This document shows, piece after piece, positions 56,540-64,000 of a stretch of 64,000 nucleotides of DNA. The DNA lies in the NCBI RefSeq assembly GCF_011516645.4, contig NZ_CP088285.1, positions 1,878,501-1,942,500 on the forward strand, in the 5' to 3' direction. The notes under the pieces were generated by a model. That model did no database searches, was not told the origin of the DNA, and was given only the letters and a program-made list of their open reading frames with translations. How positions within the stretch are numbered: the stretch's first letter is position 1; the number at the start of each line of letters is the position of its first letter. This stretch comes from Bradyrhizobium septentrionale. GTDB taxonomy: Bacteria; Pseudomonadota; Alphaproteobacteria; Rhizobiales; Xanthobacteraceae. Position numbers and translations under genes: made by a program.

Positions 56540-57745
56540 CTATTCCTTTTGGATGCGGTCGTATACGGGTCGCAACTGTTCTTCGAGATATTTAACTATC
56601 GCAGACGCCTTGGTGCCCTTGTTCTTATTATCGAGCGCATTACAAGCTGCATCCCTGTCGAAACCTGAGTGGTGCAGACCCACCAGGCGTCCGTCGTAAT
56701 CAAAGATCGGGGCCCCAGATGCTCCTGGTTCCGTATCGCAATAGTGTTGGAGCGTGGGTCCTTGGTCCCCCACAGTTGCGACCAGCGAACAGGCGCTGAC
56801 AAGTTTTGGACGACACAGCGCATGATGGACTACGAACACTTGAGCAGGCTTTGCTTGCGAAATTCTTGCTTGAGGTGGCTGTCCCACGCTGGCGCTCACG
56901 CCGAGAGTTGGTTTGACCCGCAAGAATGCGATATCGAGGTCCTTATCTGGCTTAAGAACCTCTTCGCAACTATATTGGCGACTGAGCTTGCTATCGTCGT
57001 AGGACAGGTCAACAATCGCATTGCGACAAACGTCCTTACTCCAATAACTCGTCGAGCTCATGCCCAGACTGCCCCCGCAATGCCAGTTGGTCATGAAAAT
57101 ATCGCTCGCAATCATCACACCCGAGCAACACCAGGAGCGCTTGATGCCGTCTGTGTCGTAGGTCGCGGTCGCAAGCATGCCGACCGTGTCGCCGGCTCGC
57201 TTCATAACGGCATTGCTCACGCTGTAAAGCGCGTCCCAGCGCGGGGTAGCCTGCTGACTAGAAAATAGTCGGACATCAGTCGTTTCAAGCGGATATGCGA
57301 TGCCGGACGTCAATTCGACGACAATGTCGGACGTCGCAGACGCAACTAGATCAACGAGCACCACTCCCTTTGACAAGCGGCCGGTCCAGCGTGTTGTCGC
57401 ATCTGGCGAGAAATCGGAAGGCCCGAAAGACGCAAGCACGTGGTAGTCAAGATCACGTACAACGACGTACCAACCCTTGTCCTGCCCCGACCGTATGGTG
57501 AAGAAAAGCTTCAATGAACTATAAGTCGGGCCAAACCCTGGATTGGCTCGATGAGAGGTGTAGGTGCGGCTCAGTGCAGCACCATCATCAAACCACCGTC
57601 CGAATTCCGTCGTAGCTTCTTTTGGTCGGCATACCAGTGCTTGCGCTAAAGCGTTACCCGACTCAAAAAACAGAAAAAATATAAGGAGGCTGAGCTTACT
57701 TGCAATCCGCAGGCCGAAACCCCTGTTTGGCAACAACCAAGTCAT
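56540..57745 (-). CDS. Exported trypsin-like serine protease (S1 fold)
   Basis: This 401-residue protein has a signal peptide (about 12-35, SKLSLLIFFLFFESGNALAQ). A beta-rich N-terminal domain of about 150 residues has no match that I recognise. A chymotrypsin-fold domain follows, with catalytic His222 (TNWHCGG), Asp271 (KDLDIAFLRV) and Ser343 (EPGASGAPIF). Several cysteines suggest disulphides in the periplasm or outside. Its first 50 bases overlap the end of the subtilase gene, so the two are co-transcribed. Confidence 0.87.
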   Translation of the reverse strand: MTWLLPNRGFGLRIASKLSLLIFFLFFESGNALAQALVCRPKEATTEFGRWFDDGAALSRTYTSHRANPGFGPTYSSLKLFFTIRSGQDKGWYVVVRDLDYHVLASFGPSDFSPDATTRWTGRLSKGVVLVDLVASATSDIVVELTSGIAYPLETTDVRLFSSQQATPRWDALYSVSNAVMKRAGDTVGMLATATYDTDGIKRSWCCSGVMIASDIFMTNWHCGGSLGMSSTSYWSKDVCRNAIVDLSYDDSKLSRQYSCEEVLKPDKDLDIAFLRVKPTLGVSASVGQPPQARISQAKPAQVFVVHHALCRPKLVSACSLVATVGDQGPTLQHYCDTEPGASGAPIFDYDGRLVGLHHSGFDRDAACNALDNKNKGTKASAIVKYLEEQLRPVYDRIQKE

Positions 57746-59816
57746 CTACCTCCTCCAATCGCAGCGCCGTCGTACCCGACGCGCCGCAAAACTGAGCGAT
57801 AGCCGTGGAGCCGCTAAGCGCCTGCAGTGGGCCTAACCGCTTAATTTCATTTGCTACAGCATCTGTCGGTGCGGCGTAGTCAACGTAGAGCGTCCAACGC
57901 GAGGCTCCCGCTCCTGGCATTCGATATATGCGCCGCACGTCGCGGAGCCTTACCCGCACGTCTTCTGCCGACGTTGAATCCCGAAAATCAAACGCATTTG
58001 CTGGCGCTAGTTTTACGTCGCGCCATTTTCCGTTTTGTTTCAGCCAATGCTTCGTCGGATTAAGAAGAGCCAGAATGGGATCAACCACACCGGCGTTGAT
58101 CTTTGGGTTATCTGGATGGGGTACGCCAAAGCTGCCCGTAAGTGGCCGAGAAGTAACCTGTAGTCGTGCCTTCAGTGCGCTACCTTCTTTATAGCTTTGC
58201 GGAAAGTTGCTGATCATCGCGGTCGCGACACCGGCGACATAAGCTGCCGCCTGCGATGTTCCGGGCGTCGCGCTTATTGCTTTCTCTGAAACCCAACCGG
58301 GAACGTTTTCGCCGCCCGGCGCCGCTATGTGGACGAACTTTCGGTCCCCCGCTCCAAAGTTCGCGCTTGGCATAAGTCGTGTGTTCGCGACGCCACAGGG
58401 CCCGCATGCTGTGACCACGAGCACGCTAGGCAGGTCGCCCAGATTCATAGGAAAAAGTGGTGTCGTATTATAGAGTGCCTCACCCGCCGTCCCATCGGCA
58501 GTTTGCCCCGCTGCCGCCACGAGGAATGGCCCATACTGCTTGATTCTACGTTCCAGTGTCCGAACAAAACGCATATTCTCCTGAGGGAGCTGTCCGTATT
58601 GGAGCGCAAATTCCCACTGGTCGAACGAGACCGCTGCAACGAATACGTTGAGCGGCAGTGGATCGTAACTGCGGGCCTGAATTTCGTCGCCCAGTCTGAT
58701 GTGGCGGTCGGCGCTTGAGGGTTCAATTTTGTCCTCAGAAGACACGGTGCCCCACTCAAACGCATCTACTTTCGCGCCTTTTGATAGACCTTGAAACCCA
58801 TACTGCCCGTTGCTCGCGATAATGCCCGCCATGTGGGTCGAATGGTGCAAACCCGACTTGAATTCTACCCACTGGCACATCCAATCCTTCGCGGGCGCCG
58901 TGTCGCCGAATGAAGGGTAGAGGTTTGGCGCTTTGGTCAACGGCACATCGATCAAGGTTACCGTGACCGGGGCCGACGAGTCCGGCAACCCGCGTTCTAC
59001 AGCTGTTTGCGCGTCGAGATCGGGCTCTGCAAGCGTTACGTAATCGTACGGCTCAGCAATGGGAGCACCCGTCTTACAACTATCGCGCAACGCTTGCAGC
59101 GGCATCGCGGCGTAAGCTTTGGCGGGCGGCCGCTGCAGACGCAGCATATCGAAAGAAATGGCGGTTGATTTGAGATCAATGATGTTTGACGCAAAGTCTG
59201 CCGACTGAATATCGCTTTGCGTCTTGAAAAACAGCTGGAAGGCATCGAAATCGACCGCGCCCTTGTTACCCGCGGTCAGATTATTCTCGAGGCCCTCGGT
59301 CAGCTTGGCGTTGAGGTCACCCCAGTTGCTCAGCACCGCTTTACTGCGGGCGACCTCTCGCTCGATCGTTTTTGAATACGATATGGAGGAGCGATACTTA
59401 ACCAGCCCGACATCGGGCACGAGGATGGTTTGATTAGGCTGCAGCTTATACAGTAGTGCCTGCTGCTTGTCGCCCGGATTCATCAAGCCCAACACTTGGA
59501 GGAACGGCTCACAGGGTGGCGGGTATCCAAGTGATACAATGATCTTGCACAAATTATCCGATGGTCCCACCGTGTAGGGTCGACTAGCCAGCAGGCCCGC
59601 GCGCGCGGCAACCGTGAGGACCGCAGCCATGTTCTGGCCAGCGTTACCGCCTTCAAAAGAAACGACAACACCGGGCGCTGTTCGCTTTGTCGGGTCAAAT
59701 GATTGCGAAACTTTACCGCTTTCCGGCAGTGGCTTTTTGTCTTGCGCGACCGAAGCCACCGGCAGCGCGCTCGAAACAAAAAGTGACAGGATCGTAATGC
59801 CTGCAAAGTATCTCAT
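57696..59816 (-). CDS. Exported subtilase with LysM-like N-terminus
   Basis: This 706-residue protein has a signal peptide (ends SVAQ) and a LysM-like segment at about 81-135 (YTVGPSDNLCKIIVSLGY to LQPNQTILVPD) that could bind peptidoglycan. The diverged S8 domain holds Asp290 (VTLIDVP, where DTG is usual), His328 (STHMAGIIAS) and Ser521 (GTSQAAAYVAG). The oxyanion-hole Asn is replaced by Gln438 (AAAGQTADG). A C-terminal domain of about 150 residues ends in a Cys-containing tail. It is the middle gene of a metzincin-subtilase-trypsin operon. Confidence 0.85.
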   Translation of the reverse strand: MRYFAGITILSLFVSSALPVASVAQDKKPLPESGKVSQSFDPTKRTAPGVVVSFEGGNAGQNMAAVLTVAARAGLLASRPYTVGPSDNLCKIIVSLGYPPPCEPFLQVLGLMNPGDKQQALLYKLQPNQTILVPDVGLVKYRSSISYSKTIEREVARSKAVLSNWGDLNAKLTEGLENNLTAGNKGAVDFDAFQLFFKTQSDIQSADFASNIIDLKSTAISFDMLRLQRPPAKAYAAMPLQALRDSCKTGAPIAEPYDYVTLAEPDLDAQTAVERGLPDSSAPVTVTLIDVPLTKAPNLYPSFGDTAPAKDWMCQWVEFKSGLHHSTHMAGIIASNGQYGFQGLSKGAKVDAFEWGTVSSEDKIEPSSADRHIRLGDEIQARSYDPLPLNVFVAAVSFDQWEFALQYGQLPQENMRFVRTLERRIKQYGPFLVAAAGQTADGTAGEALYNTTPLFPMNLGDLPSVLVVTACGPCGVANTRLMPSANFGAGDRKFVHIAAPGGENVPGWVSEKAISATPGTSQAAAYVAGVATAMISNFPQSYKEGSALKARLQVTSRPLTGSFGVPHPDNPKINAGVVDPILALLNPTKHWLKQNGKWRDVKLAPANAFDFRDSTSAEDVRVRLRDVRRIYRMPGAGASRWTLYVDYAAPTDAVANEIKRLGPLQALSGSTAIAQFCGASGTTALRLEEVDDLVVAKQGFRPADCK

Positions 59817-59835
59817 GGTTGTAACTCTAGCTCGG

Positions 59836-60687
59836 TTAGCGGTACAGGTCCCGGTGGCCGCGCTGATCGCTTTCCGAGATCACGAGGTTCATCGTGCCGC
59901 CGCCTCCGCAAAAGTAATGCATGACGGACTTTGGGTCGTACTCCGTCAGCGGCTTGAAGTTATTGTCTTCAAGGTAGCAGCCTGGAACGCCGCGGATCTG
60001 CTCGTGCCGGTAGCCAATAACGTGCCCGAGTTCGTGGCGTAGCACCCCCGTGCGGTCGAAGATAGTCGTGTAAAATTGCGGACCGACGTTTAGATAGCGC
60101 TTGCTTTCGGGATCGGCCGGGAAAAACGAGGCTGCAATGAAGCGCTTTTCTCCCGGCACGTACCGCACGATAAACAACACCTTGTCGAGTTGCGGATTGC
60201 CATCAAACTCCTCCTTGTACTTTATCGACAGCCCGCATTCAGGACACACCCCCTCCCAATCCGCCGCGGCCTTTTTCATATGCTCCACTACCGTTTTGTA
60301 TTCTTCGGGGGAGGAAAACGATTGGCGCGCGACCGCGTAGGTCAGTTCGCGTTTCCCTTTGGCCCAGAAGGTCGGTACGCCGTTCTTGGTCATCACGAGC
60401 AGTTCACCCGTTGGCTTCGTTGCGGGTTGGAAGCCGCGCGCTTGGAACTGGATCGTGGATTTCACCTGTTCCCGGCTCATGAGCAAATCGCCCTCAAGAA
60501 GGTAATAGGTACGGGCAGCGCCGTCCTCTGTAGTCGAAATGGTAGGCAGCTTTTTGAGAAACGCTTCAAATACGCCGTCGTTATCCGGATCGGCGAGTAC
60601 CGCCTTATACTCGTCCTGGCTTTGCGCAACGCAGGCGCCGGAGAGCATCGCGAAAAACGTCAATGCCAGAGCTGTAATTCTGAACAT
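59836..60687 (-). CDS. Exported metzincin-type metalloprotease
   Basis: This 283-residue protein has a signal peptide (ending GACVAQ) and a zinc site HELGHVIGYRHEQ at 218-230, with ligands His218, His222 and His228 and base Glu219. The Met-turn is SVMHYFC at 254-260, so the fold is astacin-like. Cys149/Cys152 (VCPECG) and later cysteines may form disulphides. A propeptide-like region of about 110 residues precedes the catalytic domain. It is the first gene of the leftward protease operon, 20 bases before the subtilase. Confidence 0.88.
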   Translation of the reverse strand: MFRITALALTFFAMLSGACVAQSQDEYKAVLADPDNDGVFEAFLKKLPTISTTEDGAARTYYLLEGDLLMSREQVKSTIQFQARGFQPATKPTGELLVMTKNGVPTFWAKGKRELTYAVARQSFSSPEEYKTVVEHMKKAAADWEGVCPECGLSIKYKEEFDGNPQLDKVLFIVRYVPGEKRFIAASFFPADPESKRYLNVGPQFYTTIFDRTGVLRHELGHVIGYRHEQIRGVPGCYLEDNNFKPLTEYDPKSVMHYFCGGGGTMNLVISESDQRGHRDLYR

Positions 60688-60854
60688 ACCTATTCCTTTC
60701 TAAAAACCTTAACGATAAAAAACGGTCCCGAACGCATGGCGGGCTAATTCCGCGCACGCACAACCCCAGGGTGACGCCTGAGGCTCAACCTTAAAGGTAG
60801 CACAAACATCGTTAGCATATTATAGATTGAGTCTATTTTCTGTCCAGATGAATT

Positions 60855-62543
60855 ATGAAGAAATCGGCTATGCCAAAGATCAGTCGGCGTACCAGTCTCG
60901 CACTCCTCTCTGCCTCTGCTGCCGCGGTGCTCGGGCAAAGGCGCGCCTGGGCCGAAGCGTCGCCGCGTCTTATCGACGTGCATGCGCATCTTTTCAACGC
61001 GACTGACATCCCCGCTCGCAGTTTTCTGAAGATCGTGGTGCTTGATCATTACCCCGAGCAGGGTGTCGAGCGCATGCTAGATTTCGGCGAGCCAGGCGTA
61101 ACGGACTGGCTTGTCTCTCTGTTTGTCTGGATCGTCGCAGGACGCGCGCCCACCGCTCGGGCGGAAATTGATTTTCTGAGCGGTCGCGGTGGTAGCTCAC
61201 TGCCAGCCAGTGTCGATGCTTCGACTGCGGTTACGAAGGAGAAGTTGCGCCAGTTCCTTCAGAGCGCCGGCTCATCGGCCATGGCGAACATGTCGGTGCG
61301 ACCGAATGGATTTGCATCACCGGGTGATGCCGGACGGGAAAAGTTTGTCGACGCTATCCGCAAGGCCGCCGCCCGCGGATTTCAACTATCTCCTGACGCA
61401 CTTACCGACGAACAGACACTTGCCGAAGCGGCATTTCTTTCTCCAACTGACGTGGGATCGTATCTTCGGTGGTTCAATCTCTTTGCGCTCTATCGTCATG
61501 CGCTCGCCGAGCAATTGACGGCCACCTATCGAGCGCAGCAGCTGACGCCCCAACTTATCTGTCCGGCCGCCGTCAACTATTCGCATTGGCTCGATGAATA
61601 TCCTACCTCGCCCTTTGCGGACCAGGTTGAGGTGATGGGACTGGTAGCCAAGCGCTCTCGTGACGTGATGATTCACGGGTATATTGGCTACGATCCGCTC
61701 GCGCAGGTCCATTTTCGGCGCCAGATCGCTGGCAGTACCGATCAACTAGCGCTTATAAGAACCGCGGTGCTTGAGCACGGCTTCCTCGGCGTTAAGCTCT
61801 ATCCACCCATGGGATTTAAGCCCATGGGGAATGCGCCAGGGCAAACATATCCCCAACCTATCCTTGACCGGTTGGGCGGCCACGTAAGCGAAGGTCTAAA
61901 CGAGGCCATGGAAGAGCTGTTTGCACTCTGCACACAACTCGACATCCCGATCCTAGCGCATGCAGCCGCATCAAACGGCGCGGGTCCTGAATACGCCGAC
62001 CGCGCTGATCCAGCGTTCTGGTTGCCGGTGTTTACAAAATACCCGACGCTTAGGCTGTGCCTCGCGCATTTTGGCCGGTTCGATCATCGCTCGAGCGGCG
62101 CCGCACCAGGGAGCGTCTTGCCGGCCGCGAGCTGGGAGTGGGAGCTCGGCAAGTTCGTGAAATCTCACTCGCAACAGCGGCTCTTTGTTGACCTCAGTTA
62201 CCTGTCGCAGGCGCAAGACGTCGACGTCGCCAATCGCAAGAAGCTTGGGACCATCATTAGAAACTTCTTGAATGAGTTTGATCCAAGCGCAGAGCGGATA
62301 CTGTACGGATCTGACTGGATCATGCTTGGTCGTGAATCGAAGAGCGATACCTTCGCGACTGATCTCTTCTCGTTCCTTCGCCATGATGTTGGCCTATCGC
62401 AAGACGCGATTGAACGAGTTTGTTTCCGGAATGCCATTCGCTTCCTCGGCCTTAGCCAAGGCTCGGCGACCCGATCACGCCTTGCAAGTCTCTATCAACG
62501 TTGGCAGCTACCGTCTAAGCGTCTGGCGTTGTTCGACTCGTAG
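60855..62543 (+). CDS. Tat-exported amidohydrolase-family protein
   Basis: This 562-residue protein has a twin-arginine signal (ISRRTSLALLSASAAAVLG) with cleavage expected near AWAEA. The amidohydrolase-2-type barrel is shown by DVHAHLF (His43 and His45), GFLGVKLYPPMGF with the conserved Lys, ILAHAA and LAHFGRF strands, and YGSDWIM with the final Asp. It probably hydrolyses or decarboxylates a small cyclic or amide substrate in the periplasm. It diverges from the metzincin gene with about 170 bases between. Confidence 0.82.
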   Translation: MKKSAMPKISRRTSLALLSASAAAVLGQRRAWAEASPRLIDVHAHLFNATDIPARSFLKIVVLDHYPEQGVERMLDFGEPGVTDWLVSLFVWIVAGRAPTARAEIDFLSGRGGSSLPASVDASTAVTKEKLRQFLQSAGSSAMANMSVRPNGFASPGDAGREKFVDAIRKAAARGFQLSPDALTDEQTLAEAAFLSPTDVGSYLRWFNLFALYRHALAEQLTATYRAQQLTPQLICPAAVNYSHWLDEYPTSPFADQVEVMGLVAKRSRDVMIHGYIGYDPLAQVHFRRQIAGSTDQLALIRTAVLEHGFLGVKLYPPMGFKPMGNAPGQTYPQPILDRLGGHVSEGLNEAMEELFALCTQLDIPILAHAAASNGAGPEYADRADPAFWLPVFTKYPTLRLCLAHFGRFDHRSSGAAPGSVLPAASWEWELGKFVKSHSQQRLFVDLSYLSQAQDVDVANRKKLGTIIRNFLNEFDPSAERILYGSDWIMLGRESKSDTFATDLFSFLRHDVGLSQDAIERVCFRNAIRFLGLSQGSATRSRLASLYQRWQLPSKRLALFDS

Positions 62544-62659
62544 GGAAGGATGGGTCTGGGTCGAGCGCTAACGCTACCGACTTCGACATGCATTACCCTG
62601 TCGTGAAGTTCGAGTCCGCTGAGGCGCCGGTGCCTAAGCTGGAAGCGGGATAGAAGCCA

Positions 62660-62714
62660 TTGACTGATAAGGAATTTGCCATTTGCTTATCAGTCAGCGC
62701 TCCGTCTCTGGATT
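62660..62714 (+). repeat. Palindromic repeat, right copy
   Basis: TTGACTGATAAGG (62660-62672) and CTTATCAGTCAGC (62686-62698) form a dyad like that at 54740-54773. The unit TTGCTTATCAGTCAGC then CGTCTCTGGATT aligns with the three repeats there. Orientation is the same, so the pair are direct repeats about 7.9 kb apart. Confidence 0.8.
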
Positions 62715-62716
62715 CC

Positions 62717-63442
62717 TCAATGCTCACACGCGTAGGAAGTTGGTCCCGTCCGTACCGGCCGGCACGGAGTTGGGGGCCCAGTAGTACGCGCGCCAGGACT
62801 GAAGCCACCCTCCACAACCGGCGCTAGGCCGCCACATTGTGAACCTTGTTCGTACCCGCGCTTGAGAGCTTCGAGCCGCAACGCACGCGGTGGATACAAG
62901 GACGAGCCCTGCTCTGCATATTTGGAAGCAGCGGTAGCGAACACTTGACCAAACAAACTTCGGCCATGATACACCTCAAATCGCTTGATAGACGCGCCGC
63001 CGAACTGATCGGCCTCTAATTCAATCTGCCAGCGGTTCCTGCGAACGTCGCCGACGGAATGTCCGCAAAAGTGATGTCCGGCTTCATGTCCCAGGACTAA
63101 ATAAAACCCTGGTGTATCGCCCGCGGCCCAATCTGGATCATAGGCGATAGTTCGATAGCCTTCTCCTTCGAGTGCAGCGGCGTTGTTCAATCCTAGTATC
63201 CTTCGTATCTGCAACCGCAACGCATTTATCTTGGTGGTGTTGGGAAGCCCCACCAGTTCAACAAGGATTTCGACGTCACTCACGATAGCAGCTTCCATTT
63301 TCATGTTGAGGTCCCGGAATTTTTCCTCGTGGAAGGCGAAGACATCCTTCCCGATCGTCACGCGTTGCGTCGATTGCGATAAAGCCGAGCTCCAACAAAG
63401 GAGAGCCACAAGGCAGCCTGCTCCAGTGCAGATGAATCTCAT
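62717..63442 (-). CDS. Exported HExxH metalloprotease-like protein
   Basis: This 241-residue protein has a signal peptide (GCLVALLCWSSALSQ) and an M48-like zinc site: HEAGHHFCGH at 119-128, with a downstream ELEADQFGG at 141-149 supplying the glutamate ligand. A short proline/threonine-rich tail ends the protein. The start at MRFICTG is chosen for GGGAG six bases upstream. Its stop lies three bases from the right palindromic repeat. Unlike HtpX it has no multiple membrane spans. Confidence 0.78.
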   Translation of the reverse strand: MRFICTGAGCLVALLCWSSALSQSTQRVTIGKDVFAFHEEKFRDLNMKMEAAIVSDVEILVELVGLPNTTKINALRLQIRRILGLNNAAALEGEGYRTIAYDPDWAAGDTPGFYLVLGHEAGHHFCGHSVGDVRRNRWQIELEADQFGGASIKRFEVYHGRSLFGQVFATAASKYAEQGSSLYPPRALRLEALKRGYEQGSQCGGLAPVVEGGFSPGARTTGPPTPCRPVRTGPTSYACEH

Positions 63443-63569
63443 AGTTTTCTCCCTACCCTGAATGGTTGCCATTTTCTAGCGCAGAGAGTATCCTGCGACT
63501 TGCACAACGAAAACATATTTAAGTCTCTGAGATTGCTCGGCGCGCTGCGCGCGTGTTAGGGGGGCTTTT

Positions 63570-63827
63570 GTGCGATTGATTTTGCGGATAGTTCTCATTG
63601 CCATATTGAGCGTTGCCAGGGCTGCACCTGGCCTATGTCAATCTGGCAATTCCGCCATCCTTCGTGGCGGCGCACCTATTGGCTTTAACGTCTTACCGTC
63701 TCTCCCACCAAATGGGTTCTATGCGTGGTGCGAAACACCGAGGGGACTATGTGCGGTCCGTGGGAACGCACCAATTGCGCCGGGGTCATCATGTCACTGC
63801 GCTGAATATGCAGGGCGCACCGTTTGA
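63570..63827 (+). CDS. Small exported cysteine-containing protein
   Basis: This 85-residue protein starts at GTG and has a signal peptide (LILRIVLIAILSVARAAPGL then CQS). The mature part is about 60 residues with Cys in WCETPRGLCAV and SCHCAEYAG, suggesting disulphides. The following frame overlaps its stop as TTGA. No family is recognised. Confidence 0.6.
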   Translation: MRLILRIVLIAILSVARAAPGLCQSGNSAILRGGAPIGFNVLPSLPPNGFYAWCETPRGLCAVRGNAPIAPGSSCHCAEYAGRTV

Positions 63828-64000
63828 AGCCAGATTCATCGACCACACACAACGCCCCCATCACGCAGGATCACCCGGCCGGCACGGGCGATGACGCAGG
63901 TACCCCGCTTCGAAACCTTCATGAAAGGTCAGTTGCGCTATATGGATTCTTGGTTTTGACTGCGGTTGCTGGATTGCTGATCGGTCTGTTTGTCGGGCAT
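63824..64000 (+). CDS. Membrane protein, 5' part (runs off the window)
   Basis: The frame begins at TTG overlapping the preceding TGA stop. It encodes a polar N-terminus (LKPDSSTTHNAPITQDHPAG) followed by a membrane helix (SVALYGFLVLTAVAGLLIGL) at the edge. The rest is outside the window. Coupling to the small exported protein suggests they work together. No family can be given from 59 residues. Confidence 0.55.
   Translation, partial: MKPDSSTTHNAPITQDHPAGTGDDAGTPLRNLHERSVALYGFLVLTAVAGLLIGLFVGH

Noticed and set aside
63613..63894. A 93-codon frame overlapping the small exported gene
   Set aside because: It lacks a signal peptide and ribosome-binding site and is histidine/arginine-rich, whereas the neighbouring frame has a clear signal sequence and a coupled downstream gene.

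Overview
The window is GC-rich alphaproteobacterial DNA. FixK-type regulation, polyhydroxyalkanoate genes, paralogous CBS-BON and universal stress proteins, and the insertion-sequence mix all suggest the Bradyrhizobium/Rhodopseudomonas group (Nitrobacteraceae). This is a judgement from protein style, not a database match.

1-21 kb is a low-oxygen response block. A FixK/FNR-type regulator (6133-6810) and hemN sit among two universal stress proteins, two short CBS proteins, three intact CBS-BON proteins and one wrecked copy, two c-type cytochromes, two eRF1/host-attachment-like proteins, a PHA synthase operon, an RTX repeat protein, and a LOG protein/MBL-fold RNase pair. Nine exact TTGA-N6-TCAA boxes and two one-mismatch boxes lie in its intergenic spaces, so most of these genes probably form one FixK regulon. 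Several genes here are broken: phaB, opgC, a small protein and a P-type-ATPase::CBS-BON chimera.

21-31 kb is a patchwork of integrative elements. It holds a truncated ATPase/TPR regulator, an Xis-like protein, an integrase that lacks most of its N-terminal domain, a 3' fragment of tRNA-Phe as an attachment-site remnant, topoisomerase III, and an AAA+ ATPase paired with a subtilase cut off at the island edge. 31-37.6 kb carries a czcCBA heavy-metal efflux operon and the tail of a cation diffusion facilitator gene. Two insertion sequences separated by CTAG tetranucleotides adjoin that tail (37.6-39.9 kb).

41-44.3 kb holds a cobalamin riboswitch followed by class I ribonucleotide reductase genes nrdA and nrdB. 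44.5-54.4 kb is a transposon graveyard: one intact IS66 element with an 8-bp target duplication and a UPF0149 passenger gene, then nested remnants of IS1380, IS66, a group II intron and IS110.

54.7-62.7 kb is bounded by two copies of an unusual palindromic repeat. It encodes exported proteins: a lipoprotein, a trypsin-like protease, a subtilase with a LysM-like N-terminus, a metzincin metalloprotease and a Tat-exported amidohydrolase. A further HExxH protease and two small exported or membrane proteins follow to the window end. This exported hydrolase cluster is the best candidate for an undescribed system.
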